The notes beneath the pieces were generated by a model that was not told the origin of the DNA, did no database searches, and saw only the letters and a program-made list of their open reading frames with translations. Shown here piece by piece: positions 44,441-56,819 of a stretch of 64,000 nucleotides of DNA. Position 1 is the first letter of the stretch. Each line of letters opens with the position of its first letter. Source of the DNA: Eutreptiella sp. 'Long Island Sound 2002' (lineage: Eukaryota > Euglenozoa > Euglenophyceae > Eutreptiales > Eutreptiaceae); the NCBI GenBank assembly GCA_964036045.1, contig OZ038382.1:109514578-109578577 (forward strand), given 5' to 3'. The translations under genes were made by a program, and so were the position numbers.

Positions 44441-45140
44441 TGGGTAGGTATCTTCGGGAGCTCAGGATGCCTCCTTTGACAATGCACAAAGAAGGCTTTA
44501 CCAAGGGGACATCCTGTCCCTCCCACTGCCCTAGGTCAGGTGCCTCTTAAGCCGCTCCCGCAGGTGCTGGAGAAGTCAGTGTCGCGGCCGACCGGTCCAG
44601 GTGTCCAGCCCGGGAGGGTGTCCCCACATTTGTCCGTTGGTAGGGTCACATGCCCCCTCTTGTGGGCGGCAGCTTTGGCAGCTGCCCAGCCGTGTGCAGT
44701 ATCCCTCACCACAGGGCGTGTCTACGGTACGATCGCCTCACCCCTGTGGCTCGAGTTGCGGGGCCCCGCTGCTTGGCAGAAAGCCCCCTCCTGGGCTGTT
44801 TGCCGGCACGTCTGACATCAGTTGCTTCCATGGCTCCGGGTGACGTTTGCAATGGTCCCCATGCAGCCTGGGCGGGCTCTGACCAGTGGCCTTGGAGTAC
44901 CGCTCCTGCCACTGGCCCATTGGGCTGCTGGGTCGCCCCAGTGCGTCCGACCCTGGCGGTGTAGACCGTTGCATCCTGTCCCTTTGCTGCCCTCTGTGCG
45001 TGTGTGTGCGGTGTCCCCGCCCACTTGGCGCCTGCTCACCCGTGCGCGCGCCCTTTGTGTTTCGTGCACGATGTCCGCGGCCACGTTGCTGTTGTTCACC
45101 GGTGCGCGCGCTGTGTACGGTATGCGTGTGCTGGTGGTGA
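44440..45140 (+). repeat. Composite repeat family, head plus satellite remnant
   Basis: It begins with ggttggtgggtaggtatctt and carries the ~560-base head seen at 8280-8850. Only about two degenerate 66-bp units follow (cccacttggcgcctgctcac and ggccacgttgctgttgttca), after which the sequence changes to a C-run/T-run at about 45150. It lies back to back with the - strand copy ending at 44440. Confidence 0.75.
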
Positions 45141-45490
45141 TTTGGCCCCACCTCCCCCCCCCCCCTTTTTTTTTGCGTGTTCTGTATTTGTTTTTTCTTA
45201 AAAATGGAAAAGGGGGTGCGTGCACACTGCAGGCACAGGCATGAGCAATTGATGTCGCGGTGCAGTGGTGTTGCGTTCTCCGGTGTGCGTTGTCGGTGCC
45301 TTGTCAGCTGTCACGCCCCAGGGGTGCGGCTTGCGCATCTTGATGTACATCGGTGCGGGTCAGGGTTGGTTCAGTTTGTTGTCTTTTTGCGTTTTGGTGC
45401 TGGCTGGTTAGGCGGCCATGTGGGCTGTGCGTGTGGGCTGTGGCTATTCTGCTGTCTCGGCAGGCTGGGTTAGGGGTCAAGGGTTAGAGG
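45141..45490. other. Junction DNA, no gene seen
   Basis: About 350 bases with a C10/T9 run at about 45154-45174 and GT-rich sequence after it. It separates the satellite remnant from the reversed LINE fragment. No domain-bearing ORF. Confidence 0.4.
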
Positions 45491-47229
45491 TTACGGGGTG
45501 TGGCTCGGGTTCCTCGACTCATGATTAGGCTTCGGCTGGGGCTTGGCGGCTGAGGCAGCTGAGGCGGTTTTGACGGCTGCGGGCTGGGGTTCGTTGCCGT
45601 TGGGCGCACCGGTGCCCGTTGGCGCGCGCACCGGTGTCCATTGGATTCCAGTTGGCTTGGCCTGTCCTGGGCGGGGTTCGGCGTGACCTTCAGCGGCGCT
45701 GGCTGGCTGGGTAGCGGGTAGCGATGGACAACTGCAGGGGGTGACGTTGGGCGGGTCGTTGGGCTGGGTCGGCGTCTCGGCGGCTCGGCTGGCAGGCAGG
45801 TCTGCTGTCGTCGGCTCAGCTTGGGCGGATGCGGGGGTTGTTGGGGCGGCAGGGTGCATCTTCGGTGTGCGGCCTAGGCGCGGCACAAGGAGTATCCCCC
45901 CTTGGGGATAGGTGGGGGCACCACTGGCTGAACGGTCGGGCGCGTCATGTTGTGTGGCGCGCACGGTCCCTGGGGTGCCGCGGGTGCTGCCGGTGTCTGT
46001 GCGTCGACGCTTGTGGGGTGGCGAGGGGGTGTGTGTGCGTGGGGTTGGACTTAGGGTGATGTCTCAGAGGCGCCTTCCTTCTCTCCGCATCTCCTAGAAG
46101 GCTTGCCGCGGGCGTTTGAGGACATATGGGTGGTCCTGGGGTGCGGCAAGGTTGTGGTGGTGGATTCCCTGGGGATGGAGGGCATCGGCCAGCATGGCTT
46201 CCCATACAGCCTGTGGCATCCAACCCCCCGCGTGCTGGAGGCGGCAGTTCTCCGCCGACCCCCTGCGGGGCCGGTGGACCAGGCCCTCGAGGGAGGGCAC
46301 AGTCCAGGCCCACTTTCGCAGCTCCCAGAGCTGCGTGTGGGTCCAGCGCTGCCACCACTGTCCATGGGAGGGGCTGTAGCCTTGGGCGGCGGTGTGGGCG
46401 TGGGTGTGTGTGCCGAGGTCATGGGGACTGGTCGCGGTGGTGGGCCCGGGGGAGTCCTTGTAGTCCTGTGCCCTGGGGGTGCACGGGGAGCGGCGGCGTG
46501 GGGGTACGCGAACCCGTGAGTACGTGCGCACAGTCTCCGGTTCGGGGTCGGGTTGGGATCCGCGGGGGCGGCGGCAGCGGGGCATCTGCTTGATGTGGGC
46601 AGACATTGAGGGTTGGTAGGGGGCCGAGGAGGCTGCTGTTTGGCACTGGGGCCCCTCCGGATTGGTCGGCAGTAGTCCGTGGGCCTTGGGTGCGGGCTTT
46701 GAGTGGTGGCGGGACGAGGTGCGTCGCACCCTGGCCGCGCCGCGCTCCGCCATGAAGGTGGCGGCAGCGGCGTCGGTGACGGTGGGGGGGCGCCGCGCTG
46801 GGCGCTGTTGTTGCCGCATCTGGGAAGGTAGGGGCCGGAGGTCTTAGTGGACGTCCTCGGGGGGTTGCGCTCGCGCTGTCGCCGTGGCGCCGGGCTTGGG
46901 CTTGGGCTTTGGTTTGGCAGCGGGCTGAGGCCGTGGTGCGTCGACGGGTTTGGGTGGCTGCTTGGCGGTCGTCTTGGGTTTCGGCTGGGTTGCGGGCGCG
47001 GGCTTCGCCGGGGCATGGGCCTTGGCGGTGGGGGGGGCGCTTGTGATGGAAACGGGTTTGGAGGGCTTATTCGGGAGGTGTTCCTCGCGCCTTTTGGGGG
47101 TGGTGTGGTGGATGAGGATGTGGTGGTGGCAGCGGATGAGGTGCTTGTGGTGGTGGAAGTTGTGGAGTCGGAGGCAGAGGAGATCGACGTGGGGGACGGC
47201 AGGGGGTCCTCAACGGTGGGGGCGGGCAC
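45491..47229 (-). pseudogene. Reversed LINE accessory ORF, C-terminal half
   Basis: On the - strand a Ser/Thr/Pro-rich linker leads into a Trp-rich segment in the frame of 46819-46094 (HGQWWQRWTHTQLWELRKWA, then GGWMPQAVWEAMLADALHPQ), followed by an Ala/Pro-rich tail to about 45491 in another frame. The Trp-rich segment parallels ORF3 of the large LINE near 31.14-31.33 kb (SIQWVLSLRSRHFAE and QWHYVAHRLMAHMGAYTPDE) in order and spacing, which is my basis for calling it a related accessory protein. Two or more frame changes make it a pseudogene. Function unknown. Confidence 0.4.
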
Positions 47230-47399
47230 TCGATGCTGGGTCCTGTGGGTAATGATGACGAGGGTGCGGGTTCGGGCATCGGGGGTGTGCGCGCACTTCT
47301 CCTGGTGTCCCGTGGGCGTGCCAGTGCTGGTGCTGTGGCTGGTGTCATGCGTGGTACGTGGCGGCGTAGTGGCGTTGTTTCGGCTGCGCGGGTAGGTGA

Positions 47400-48740
47400 G
47401 TTATCCGGGGGCCGTCCACTTCAGCTCCAGGACGTGTGGGTGTGCATGCTGGAGGCAGTCAAGGGTGCCGAAGAAGCATCGCTAGTTGCCCGGCATGTCT
47501 TCTTCCGTGAGGTGAAGGTAGTTTTGGGTGGGGGTGTCTGGGCCCGGCCACAGCAGGGTAATGAGGCGGGCTGCCACCATGTACGTGCAGAGCTGCATGG
47601 TGGTGGGGCGTGGGGGGTTGCGTCCCATGCGGTTCAGGGGGGTCTCCCTCTGCTGGGGATGGAGGCTGACCTTCAACGTCCACCGCTCTGCAGAGATCTG
47701 CCAGGTCTGTCTGGGCCATTTGGCAAGGCAATACGTCGCCCTGACAAGGTCCTGGTTGCCGCTGCGGATGGAGAGCAGCGTGTCCGGGGACCTGCGCTCC
47801 CACGTGCTCCAAATGTGGGGGTCGTCAGGCACATCCTCCCTGGTGTACATGTCGGGGCCTGCGTTGTGTGGGAGGGGGGTGCGTAGTCGGCGGAGAGGAG
47901 GGAGTCGGTGCCGTGGACCATCCGGGTGCCGGTTTGTGCGTGGTGGTGGGTGGTGGAGAGGGTGTAGTGTCCGTTTTAGATGAGGGTCAGGTACGTGGAG
48001 GGGGCTGGCTGCTGGTTATCGGGGGTGGGGACGTCACCCGGGACGTGGTGCCTGAAGTTGCTCAGGGAGGCCACACCATCGACCCATGTCCGGCTTTTCC
48101 ACGCCATGGTGTCGGTTGAGGTGATGCAGGGTGGGCAGTGGGCCATGTTTGGCTCATGGTAGCGGATGCGACCCTTGGTGTCCACCTGCCCCGGCTCGGG
48201 GTGTTCGCCAAGGTGTTACCCCCAGTGGATTCGGGGCACGCACACTCGGTTCCTTGTGGGGGGCGGGCTCTCGCCGTCAGGGGTGGCATGCGGGGGGCGC
48301 TCGTGTCAGGCGACGTGGAGGAAGGCGTCGAAGAGGAAGTCTCGGACGCACTCCCCCAGGTTGGCCGCCTGGACGAGGGTGGTCCCCCGGATGCGTGGGC
48401 TGATGCCCAATGTGTGGAGGCGCAGCACCTCCTGGTCTCCGAGGCCCCGGAGGTGCTGCCGTATTGCTGCGGGGTTGTGGACGGTGTAGGGCTCGGCCGG
48501 TGCGGCGGCTGGTGGTGCTGTGCGTGGTGAGGGGGGTGGTGTGGGTTGGGAGGGGTGGTCGTTTTCATCGCGTGCGGGGTCTGGTGATGGGTTTTCCCTT
48601 GGTGGCCGCGGGAGGGGGGCCTCGTGGTGGTTTGTGTCGGCGGGGGCTGTGGGTGGTTGGGGTTGTTCGGGGTCTCCGCTCGGTGCGTCAGTGGTCTGGT
48701 CCCGGGGTAGGGGCGGTGGGGGATGGTTTGGGAATGGCAC
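47400..48740 (-). pseudogene. Reversed LINE accessory ORF, N-terminal half
   Basis: A single - frame from 48740 to about 47800 starts Pro-rich. It then gives HNPAAIRQHLRGLGDQEVLR and NLGECVRDFLFDAFLHVA, a TAG-type break near 48306, then MAWKSRTWVDGVASLSNFRH and a further break at about 47976. An indel near 47830 moves sense to the frame of 47850-47482: DDPHIWSTWERRSPDTLLSI, ATYCLAKWPRQTWQISAERW, TMQLCTYMVAARLITLLW. The early segment is duplicated at 54.8-54.95 kb (HNPAAIRQHLRGLGDQEVLR, identical there), so two copies of the same gene overlap in this window. A MAHCPPC motif near 48145-48165 is a possible metal site. Not assigned to a known family. Confidence 0.4.
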
Positions 48741-48862
48741 TGCTGGTGGCGGGGGGGGGGGGGCGTGGGTTTGGTGCTGGATGGGAGTCCGGGCGTCCCG
48801 CCTGGTCGTGTGGGTGTTGCGTGTGCGTGTTGTTCGGTTCTGCGCCCTGTTGGCGGATGGAA

Positions 48863-51800
48863 ATGAAAAGATAAGTAAAACACGACAAGAGAATTTTCGA
48901 AATAGCTGAAAAGAAACCTAACTAGCATAGGAAATGGCTGGGCAAAAAAGCGCGCTGCGAAACGTTTTAAAAAGGGACGGAAAGTTTTTCGGCCTTAAAT
49001 AGGTGAATAGTTAACGCCGTAAGTACCGTAACGAACGTACAAGTAGAACGCCGTGCCCCTTGCCCTCTAACACGCCCTATATGTAAAGAAAAACGCTCCG
49101 CGAGCAGCGCGTAAAAACCGAAAAACATTTTTGTAAGACGTTACGCCCCTGAACTCGCGCCCTCTTGCTTTGTTCTCTTTTTCATGTACCTCCCCCTCCC
49201 GTCCCAGGCCCACCCTCGCCTGTTTTGCCCTCCGTCTCGCTGCAAGCAAGCCAGTTCCAGTCAACATCAAGTAAAGACGACACCATCAACTCAAGAGACG
49301 ACGAACACGACCACTCCATCAAACACAACGCGGCCAGGATCAACAATCAAGCGGCAAACGGCAAGACCAAATTCTCTGACGACGTGAACCACAGACACAG
49401 AGACGGGCGCGAGGTAACACAGGGTAGGAATCAGTGTCTTTGGTGCGTGCCGGCAGGGAGGAAAAAGGCACCACAGCACACAGACATCACCACTAGGCAA
49501 AAAACGCGACCAACAACCAACAGCACAACACAGCACAGCACGGCGCTTCACAGCAGGCCACAGGAGGGCAAAGCAAACACGAACAGCACCGCAAAAGGAC
49601 AGCAGAACACCACAGCACAGCACCACGCGACAGCACAGCACCACAGAACACGACACAGGGAAGCAGGGCACCACCGCAAACCGCACCAACCACAAGGAAA
49701 GTGGCCGGGCGGCCAGACAGGGACACCGACACCGAAACACCCCACCCGCAGGCAACCACGGGCCACCAGACCCAGCACCGCACCACAGCACACCAAAAGA
49801 AAACAGCACAACACACAGCAGCGCACCACAGCAGCAGGCGCCAGCAACAGCACGCACCACAGGAACAGGACTGCGCAAGAACCCCAGCACAGCGAAGTAC
49901 AACACCGCACAGAGCGGAGAGGACAGGGAACACACAGCGCAGCACCCCAGGACACACACAGCACAGAGCACAGTGGCGAACAACAACACACACCAGCACA
50001 CCACGACAAAACACACACAGCACAGAGCACACAGCGCGGGCGAACACCGCAAAACACAGCGCCGCAGAGCAAAGGGCCCCAGGGCGACGGGCAGCGCCAG
50101 AGGGCACGGCACAACCAGCAACGGCACCAGACGAGCGCAACAAAACAACACAGCACACAACAGCACAACACTAGGCGGCACAACACGCAGCACCGCACCC
50201 AGGGACACACAGCACAGCACAGCACACGGCAACACAGACCAAAACCTAACAGCAAACCACACGGCGAACAACGCAGCCGGACGGCACAACCAGAGGCACG
50301 GTACAACACGCAGCAGCAACCAACAGCGCAGCACCACACACAAACGGGGCCCCAACAAACACCGCACAGCGTGCAGCAGACCACAACACAGCAAGGCGAG
50401 GCACCACAGCACGACACGCAGCACGGAACACGGCAACACGGCACCGCAAAACACCCAACAAAAGGGCAGGGCAACGCGGCAACACCAGACAGCACAAGGC
50501 ACCACGCACGCACCGGGGGGGGGGGGCGAGCAGCAGACGGCGAGAACCGGTGACGAACACCAAGCAAGCAGGGGGCAGCAAAGCAGCAGAGGAAAGGAAA
50601 AAAAAAGGAGCACCGCCCGGCAGCGTTGCACACCGCGAGACACAGAAGGGGGGGGGGGGAGCACAACCACCAGGGAGCAGCCAAGGGCCAAGCAGGAAAC
50701 ACAAAAGCAACGAGAGCACACGGAGAGCCGAGCAGCGGGAGACCAACAAAACAAACAAGAGGAGGGGGGTGGGGGGGGGGGCAGCAGACGGCGAGAGCCG
50801 CCGAGGAGTGCGGAGCAAGCAGGCGGGAGCAAAGCAGCAGAGAAAAAAAAAGGGGGGGGGAGCACCCAGGGGCAGCAACGAAAACCGCACAACACAGAAG
50901 GGGGGGGGGGGTCAGCCACAAGGGAGCAGCCAACGGCCGGGCGGGAAACACCAAAGCAGCAAAGGCGGAGAGCCGAGCAGCAGGAGGCCAGCAAAACAAA
51001 CAAGAGGACGCCGGGGAGGTCAGTGGGGGGCAGCAGACGGAGATCCGGCACGCAGGAGCAGCGCACGCAAAAAAAACAACAGGGCACCCAGCGGCAGCAA
51101 CAAAAACCAGGAGACACATGACGGGGGGGGGGGCGGGGGGCAGCAACCACCAGGGAGCAGCCAACGGTGAGGCAGGAAAGACAAAAGCAGCGAGATCGCA
51201 CGGAGGGACGTGAAGCAGGAGACGAACAAAACAACGAACACACAGCGCCAAGGCCCAGGGCACCCGGGGCCCGAAACCAGAGGAAGCCAGACACAACGGG
51301 GGCGCGAAACGAGTGAGAAAAAGCAGAAAGAAAAAGAAAACAAAAAAAAACCACAAGACGGAGGCTTGGGAAAGAAATACAAAGCGCCAAGGCCCAAGCC
51401 ACCCGGTGCCGGAAACCAGAGAAAGAAGGAGACAACAAGGGGGCGCAAAAAGAAAAAAAAACCGAAGGCAAACAAAGGAAGAGGAAAGGGGCAACCCACG
51501 ACCAGGGGGGGCAGTGCAAAGCAGAAAGACAAGGCGGCCACAGGACAAGTTGAAGCGCACCAGAGCGCGCCCGGGAGGCCGGCCCTCCCGACCCGGCCAG
51601 GAAGGACGAGCACACGCACAGACGCACGGGATCTGGGCGCGGCGTCCTCCGACCCGCAAGGGGAGGTGTCGGCGTCCACACGAAACAGCCCCGGTGCACC
51701 GGCTCAGTCCCCCGTCCACCGATGGTCGGTAGGGGAAACCGGACGCGTCAGTGACCGGGTCCACACACGCCAACCACCGCAGCGCACGCAGACCAAGAAG

Positions 51801-54795
51801 GACGCTGGAGGGACCCGCCAGGGACAACCCCATCGCGGGGCCCCGAACGGCGGGGGTCAGCGGCAGGCACAATGAGCCCGGTTCTCGGCAGGCCTCCGCG
51901 TGCCCCGCGCAGCCGCCCAGTAAATCCGGGGGCGCAAGCCCCTGGGGTGGGAAAAGGCACCTAGGCGTCAGGAAAGCCGACCGGAGCACTGAAAGCGACC
52001 GAATGAAACGAGGCGCGGCGCACCACGCGTGCCCACGAGGCACGCCAGAGAGGCACGCCGCCAGCCACAACGGACAGGTGCCAAGCAACAACGGCCGCCG
52101 GGTGCCACAAACCCGGAGAGCGCGCACAACACGCAACGAACCACGGTACAAGAATAGGTGCCAAGCAACACCAGCTGCCGTCCGGACGGACGTCTGCGGG
52201 CCCGGCAGCGAACCCAGCCCCTGCCGTCTACGGAACAGCCGCCGTTCGGATGGACGAGTGCGCGCACGGCAGCGTACCAAGCCCCTGCCGGCTAAGAAAC
52301 AGCCGCCGTCCGGATGGATGAGTGCGCGCCCGGGGGGTACCCAGCCCCTGCCAGCTACGAACAGCCCCGCAGCGACGCCCCGCACCCCAAACACCGCACA
52401 CGCACCCCAACCCACAGCACAACACACCGAGCGAGCACACCGGTGGACAGGTGCAAAGTGGCCAAGGACACCACACACCCAACACAACAAACCGAGCAAG
52501 CACACCGGTGAACAGGAGCCAAGTGGCCCAGGACGCCGCACACCCAACACAACAGACCGAGCGGGCACACCGATGAACGGGAGCCCAGAAGCCCAGGACA
52601 CCGCACGCGGAACACAACAGACAGAGCGGGCACACCGGTGAAATGGAGCCAAGGGGCCTAGGACACCACACACGCAACACAACACACAGAGCGGGCACAC
52701 CGGTGAACAGGAGCCAAGTGGCCCAGGACACTGCACACGCAACGCAACACACAGAGCAGGCACACCGGTGAACAGGAGCCAAATGGCCCAGGACACCGCA
52801 CACACAAAGCAACGCACTGAGCGGGCACACCGCTCAACAGGAGCCAAGTGGCCCAGGACAGCGCACACGGGACACAACACACCGAGCGGGCACACCGGTG
52901 AACAGGAGCCAAGTGGCCCACGGCACCGCACAAGCAAAGCAACGCACCGAGCAGGCGCACCGGTGAACAGGAGGGAAGTGGCCCAGGACACCGCAGACGC
53001 AACGTAACAAACAGCGCGGGCACACCGGTGAACAGGAGCCAAGTGGCCAGGGACCCCGCACACGCAAAGCAACGCACCGAGCGGGCACACCGGTGAACAG
53101 AAGCCAAGTGGCCAAGGACACCGCACACGCAACACAACACACCGAGCGTGCACACCGGTGAGCAGGAGCCAAGTGGTCCAGGACACCGCGGCAACAAAGC
53201 AGAGCACTGAGCAGTCGCACCGGTGAACGGGGGCCAAGTGGCCCAGGACACTGCAGACGCAACGTAACAAAGAACGCGGGCACACTGGTGAACAGGAGCC
53301 AAGTTGCCCAGGACACCGCACACGCAAAGCAACGCACCGAGCGGGCACGCTGGTGAACAGGTATCAAGTGGCCCAGGACACCGCACACGCAGCACAACAC
53401 ACCGAGCGGGCACACCGGTGAACAGGAGCCAACTGGCCCAGGACACCGCACCAACAAACCAAAGGACGGAGCGTGCACAAGGGTGAACAGGAGCCAAGTG
53501 GCCCAGGACACCGCACACGCAACACAACACACCGAGGGGGCGCATTGGTGAACAGGAGCCAAGTGGCCCAGGACAGCGCACACAAAGCACAACACACCGG
53601 GCGGCCACACTGGTGAACAGGAGCCAAGTGGCCCAGGACACCGCACCAACAAACCAAAGGACGGAGCGGGCACACCGGTGACCAGGAGCCAAGTGGCGCA
53701 GAACAGCGCACACGCAACACACCACACCGAGCAGGCACACCGGTGAACTGGAGCCAAATGGCCCAGGACACCGCAACAGCAAAGCAACGCACCCAGCGGG
53801 CGCAGTGGTAAACAAGAGCCAAGTGGCCCAGGACACCGCAGACGCAACACAATGAGCCACGCGGGCACACTGGTGAACAGGAGCCAAGTGGCCCAGGACA
53901 CCGCACACGCAAAGCAACGCACCGAGCGGGCACAACGGTGAACAGCAGCTAAGTGGCCCAAGACACCGCACACGCAACGCAACACACCGAGCGGGCACAC
54001 CGGTGAAGAGGAGCCAAGTGGCCCAGGACACCGCACCAGCAAAGCAACGCACGGAGCGGGCGCACCGGTGAACGGGAGCCAAGTGGCCCAGGACACCGTA
54101 CACGCAACACAACAAGCCAGGCGGGAACACCAGTGAACAGCAGCCAAGTGGCCCAGGACACCGCAAACGCAAAGCAACGCACCGGGCGGGCACACCGGTG
54201 AACAGGAGCCAAGTGGCCCAGGACACCGCACACACGAGGGACAGGAAAGAACCAACACCCCATGGGTCGGACACACTGGGGCGACCCAGCCGACCCACCG
54301 GGCCAGCAGTAGGGGCGGTACCCGAAGGCCGCCGGTCTAAGCCCGGCCAGGCTGCATCGGGGACCATGGCAAACATCACCCGGAGCCATGGAAGCAACCA
54401 GTGACAGGCCAGCCGGTACACAGTCCTGGAGGGGGTTGCCTGCCAAGCAGAGAGGCCCCGCAACTCAAGCCACAGGGGTGAGGCGGTCGTACAGTAGACT
54501 AGCGGGAGCAATACTCCTTGTGGTGAGAGATACGCGACGTGGCCCGGCAGCCCCCCAGAGCTGCCGCCCAAAAGAGGGTGCATGTGGCCCTACCCATGGA
54601 CACATGTGGGGACACCCTCCCACCGGGGACACCCGGACCGGGTGGCCGCGACACTGCCTTCCCGAGCACTTGCGGGAGCGGCTTAAGAGGCACCTGACAT
54701 AGGGGAGTGGGAGGGACAGGACTTCCCCTCCGTAAGACCTTCTTCCTGCATTGTCAAAGGAGGCATCCCGAGCTCCCGAAGATAGCTACCTACCT
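48863..54795 (-). repeat. Composite repeat family, fullest copy (about 5.9 kb)
   Basis: On the - strand the parts are, in order: head (54795-54240), 66-bp satellite (54235-52430), GC-rich link with ~68-bp repeats (52430-51500), CT/GT-rich arrays (51500-49480) and AT-rich tail (49480-48863). The tail ends in aaaagataagtaaaacacga on +, the same end as the left copy (41843, reversed). Other copies in the window are truncated subsets in the same order. I find no ORF with a recognisable domain, no LTR and no clear terminal inverted repeat. It could be a very long non-autonomous element or a higher-order satellite. Confidence 0.7.
52430..54235 (-). repeat. 66-bp satellite array, inverted, about 27 units
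   Basis: The same unit as 8850-10312 in reverse complement (ggtgaacaggagccaagtgg recurs every 66 bases, followed by cccaggacaccgcacacgca). All - frames stay open for hundreds of codons because of the period (for example 641 codons). Units differ by scattered substitutions and no subfamily order was evident. Confidence 0.9.
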
Positions 54796-56800
54796 ACCTC
54801 CCCCGAGGTGGCCGCCTTGACGAGGGTGGTCGCCCTGATGCGTTGGCTGGTGGCCAAGGTGTGGAGGCGCAGCACCTCCTGGTCTCCGAGGCCCCGGAGG
54901 TGTTGCCGTATTGCTGCGGGGTTGTGAAACGTGTAGGGCTCGGCCGGTGGGGCGGCTGGTGGTGCTGTGCGTGGTGAGGGGGGTGGTGTGGGTTGGGGGG
55001 GGGTGGTCGTCGTTGTCGCGTGCGGGGTCTGGGGATGGGGTTTCCCTTGGTGGCCGCGGGAGGGAGGACTCGTGTCCGTGTGTGTCGGCGGGGGCTGCGG
55101 GTGGTGGGGGTTGGTGGGGGTCTACGCGTGGTGCCTCAGTGGTCTGGTCCCGGGTCAGGGGCGTGGGGTAATGGTGTGGTGGTAGCACTTCTGGTTGCGG
55201 GAGGAGGGGGCATGTGTGCGGTGCTGGATGGGAGTTCGGGCGTCCCGTCGGGTTGTGTGGGTGTTGCGTGTGCGTGTTGTGCGGTTCTCGCGGTTCCTCG
55301 TTGCCCCCGGTGTCGAGGTGGGAGGTGGTTGCTTGGGCATCACGTGGGGCTGTGGTCTGTAGGTAGCGGATGGCTGCTGGTGGATGGTTCTCGCTGGCAT
55401 GGGCTGCGGGTGGGGGGGGCTGCTGGTGGTGGTGGGGTGCTCCTTGTAGGCCCTGGTGCTCTTGCTGCGCGTGCACGGCCCTCTGCGGGTCTTTTGGGGC
55501 GTATGATGGCCCAAATGTCGCGAGGCCGTGCAGTGGGGGCGGTACGTGGTGCTGGACCGTGTGGTGTTGGTGGTGAGGGTGTGTCGGCTGTGTGTGGTAC
55601 CACGGCGCTGGTGGGAACGGTGGTACGGGCTGGTGGAGGTAGTAGATATGGTGTGGTCCGGTGTAGTGCGCCGTGTGGGGTGGGTGGCCTGTCGGGGCCG
55701 GCTGCACTAGGGCATGGTGGTGATGCAGCTGGTGCGGGTTACTGTAGTATTGGGGCATCAGGGGGTAAAGGTCCCGGGGGGCGGGGGCGTGGTGATGGTG
55801 CTGGTGGCGCCACATTCCCTGGCCCTGCGTGAATTGTGGTCCCTGTACGGCGTGGATTGGTGTGGGCAGTGGTGCCTGGCCAGGCTGCACGGTTAGGGTG
55901 CCGCGGTACAGTGGCGGTAGTGGGCTCTGGTGAGGGTGTTGCTGTTGGTGTGCCCTGCGGCTTTGCAAGTGGGTTGGTGCCGCGAGGCTGGGCCTGGGTC
56001 CCGGTCGGGCTGCTGCGCCCTGTTGGCGGGCGCACTGGCGAGCCCCCTGGCCTTTCTTGGCCTTCTTGGCCTGGTGGGTGTCGGGGGAGGGTGATCTCCC
56101 CTGTCCCCGCGGGGGTGGCGGCGCGGGTGTTCCAGCGATGCGCCTCTCTGAAGCATGCCTCGAGGCCCTTGACGTAGGCGCGCTGGTCCGGGGGATCCAT
56201 CCGTGCGGCAGTGATTTGACTGGGGGCGGCCAGGTGGGCGTCCCGAAAAGACGCCCTGCTCTCCGGGGGTCTCAGCTGTGTGGCATGGGGGGGGTTTGCC
56301 GGGTAGAGAAGTGCGCTGAGTGGGTAGGCTGTTCCCTTCTGCCGGCCAGAAGCGGTGTTGAACCGGCGGCAAGTGTGCCGGAGGTAGTCTGCCACCTCCT
56401 CTGGTGCCGTCCCCGCCTACACTTCCGGCGCCGGGGTTGCGGCTCAGGGGGCTGGGAGATGTTGGTCCGGGAGGTGGAGGCCACGGTGGTGGAGGTAAAG
56501 GGCGAGAAGGATGTGGCGGGCCGCTACGTTCAAGCCGCCCCCACTGTGGCGTAGGGGTGGGCTGTGGGGTGGCAGGGGTGCGTCGTCCGCGGCTATGGCT
56601 ATGGTCCACGCATGGTCCGTTGGGTCGGCCACGTAGTGCCCTCCCAGGTTGTCCCGAACGGCATCGGTGAGTGACACCAAGAAGCTGGGGGGGCTGGCGA
56701 ACGGGGGGCGCCGCTGGGGCTGCGGGCTGCATGCAATGGTGGGGGTTGAGGTCCCCGCAGTGGGGACAGTGGGAGAGGCGGTGTGCGGCTCCTAGGCAGA
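54796..56800 (-). pseudogene. Reversed LINE ORF: RT C terminus and accessory N-terminal half
   Basis: Reading on -, HRLSHCPHCGDLNPHHC (about 56785-56735) resembles the cysteine finger after a LINE RT. VRDNLGGHYVADPTDHAWTI (frame of 56680-56444) and ADYLRHTCRRFNTASGRQKG through FREAHRWNTRAATPAGTGEI (frame of 56395-55739) follow. A His/Pro-rich stretch (frame of 55968-54790, with many HH and HHHH runs) then leads to HNPAAIRQHLRGLGDQEVLR just before the element is cut at about 54796 by the head module. Several frame changes and stops occur. It is the upstream part of the same gene whose downstream part lies at 45.5-48.7 kb; the two overlap in the Pro-rich linker. No catalytic domain remains. Confidence 0.45.
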
Positions 56801-56819
56801 CCCAGTGGTCTGGGCTGCA

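Noticed and set aside
42143-44526. Long - strand ORFs (551 and 571 codons) across the arrays
   Set aside because: Composition-driven frames in repeat DNA; no motif, and mirrored by long + frames at the same place.
49548-53348. 1266-codon ORF on -
   Set aside because: It crosses the satellite, link and array parts of the composite repeat. Its composition simply follows the repeats.
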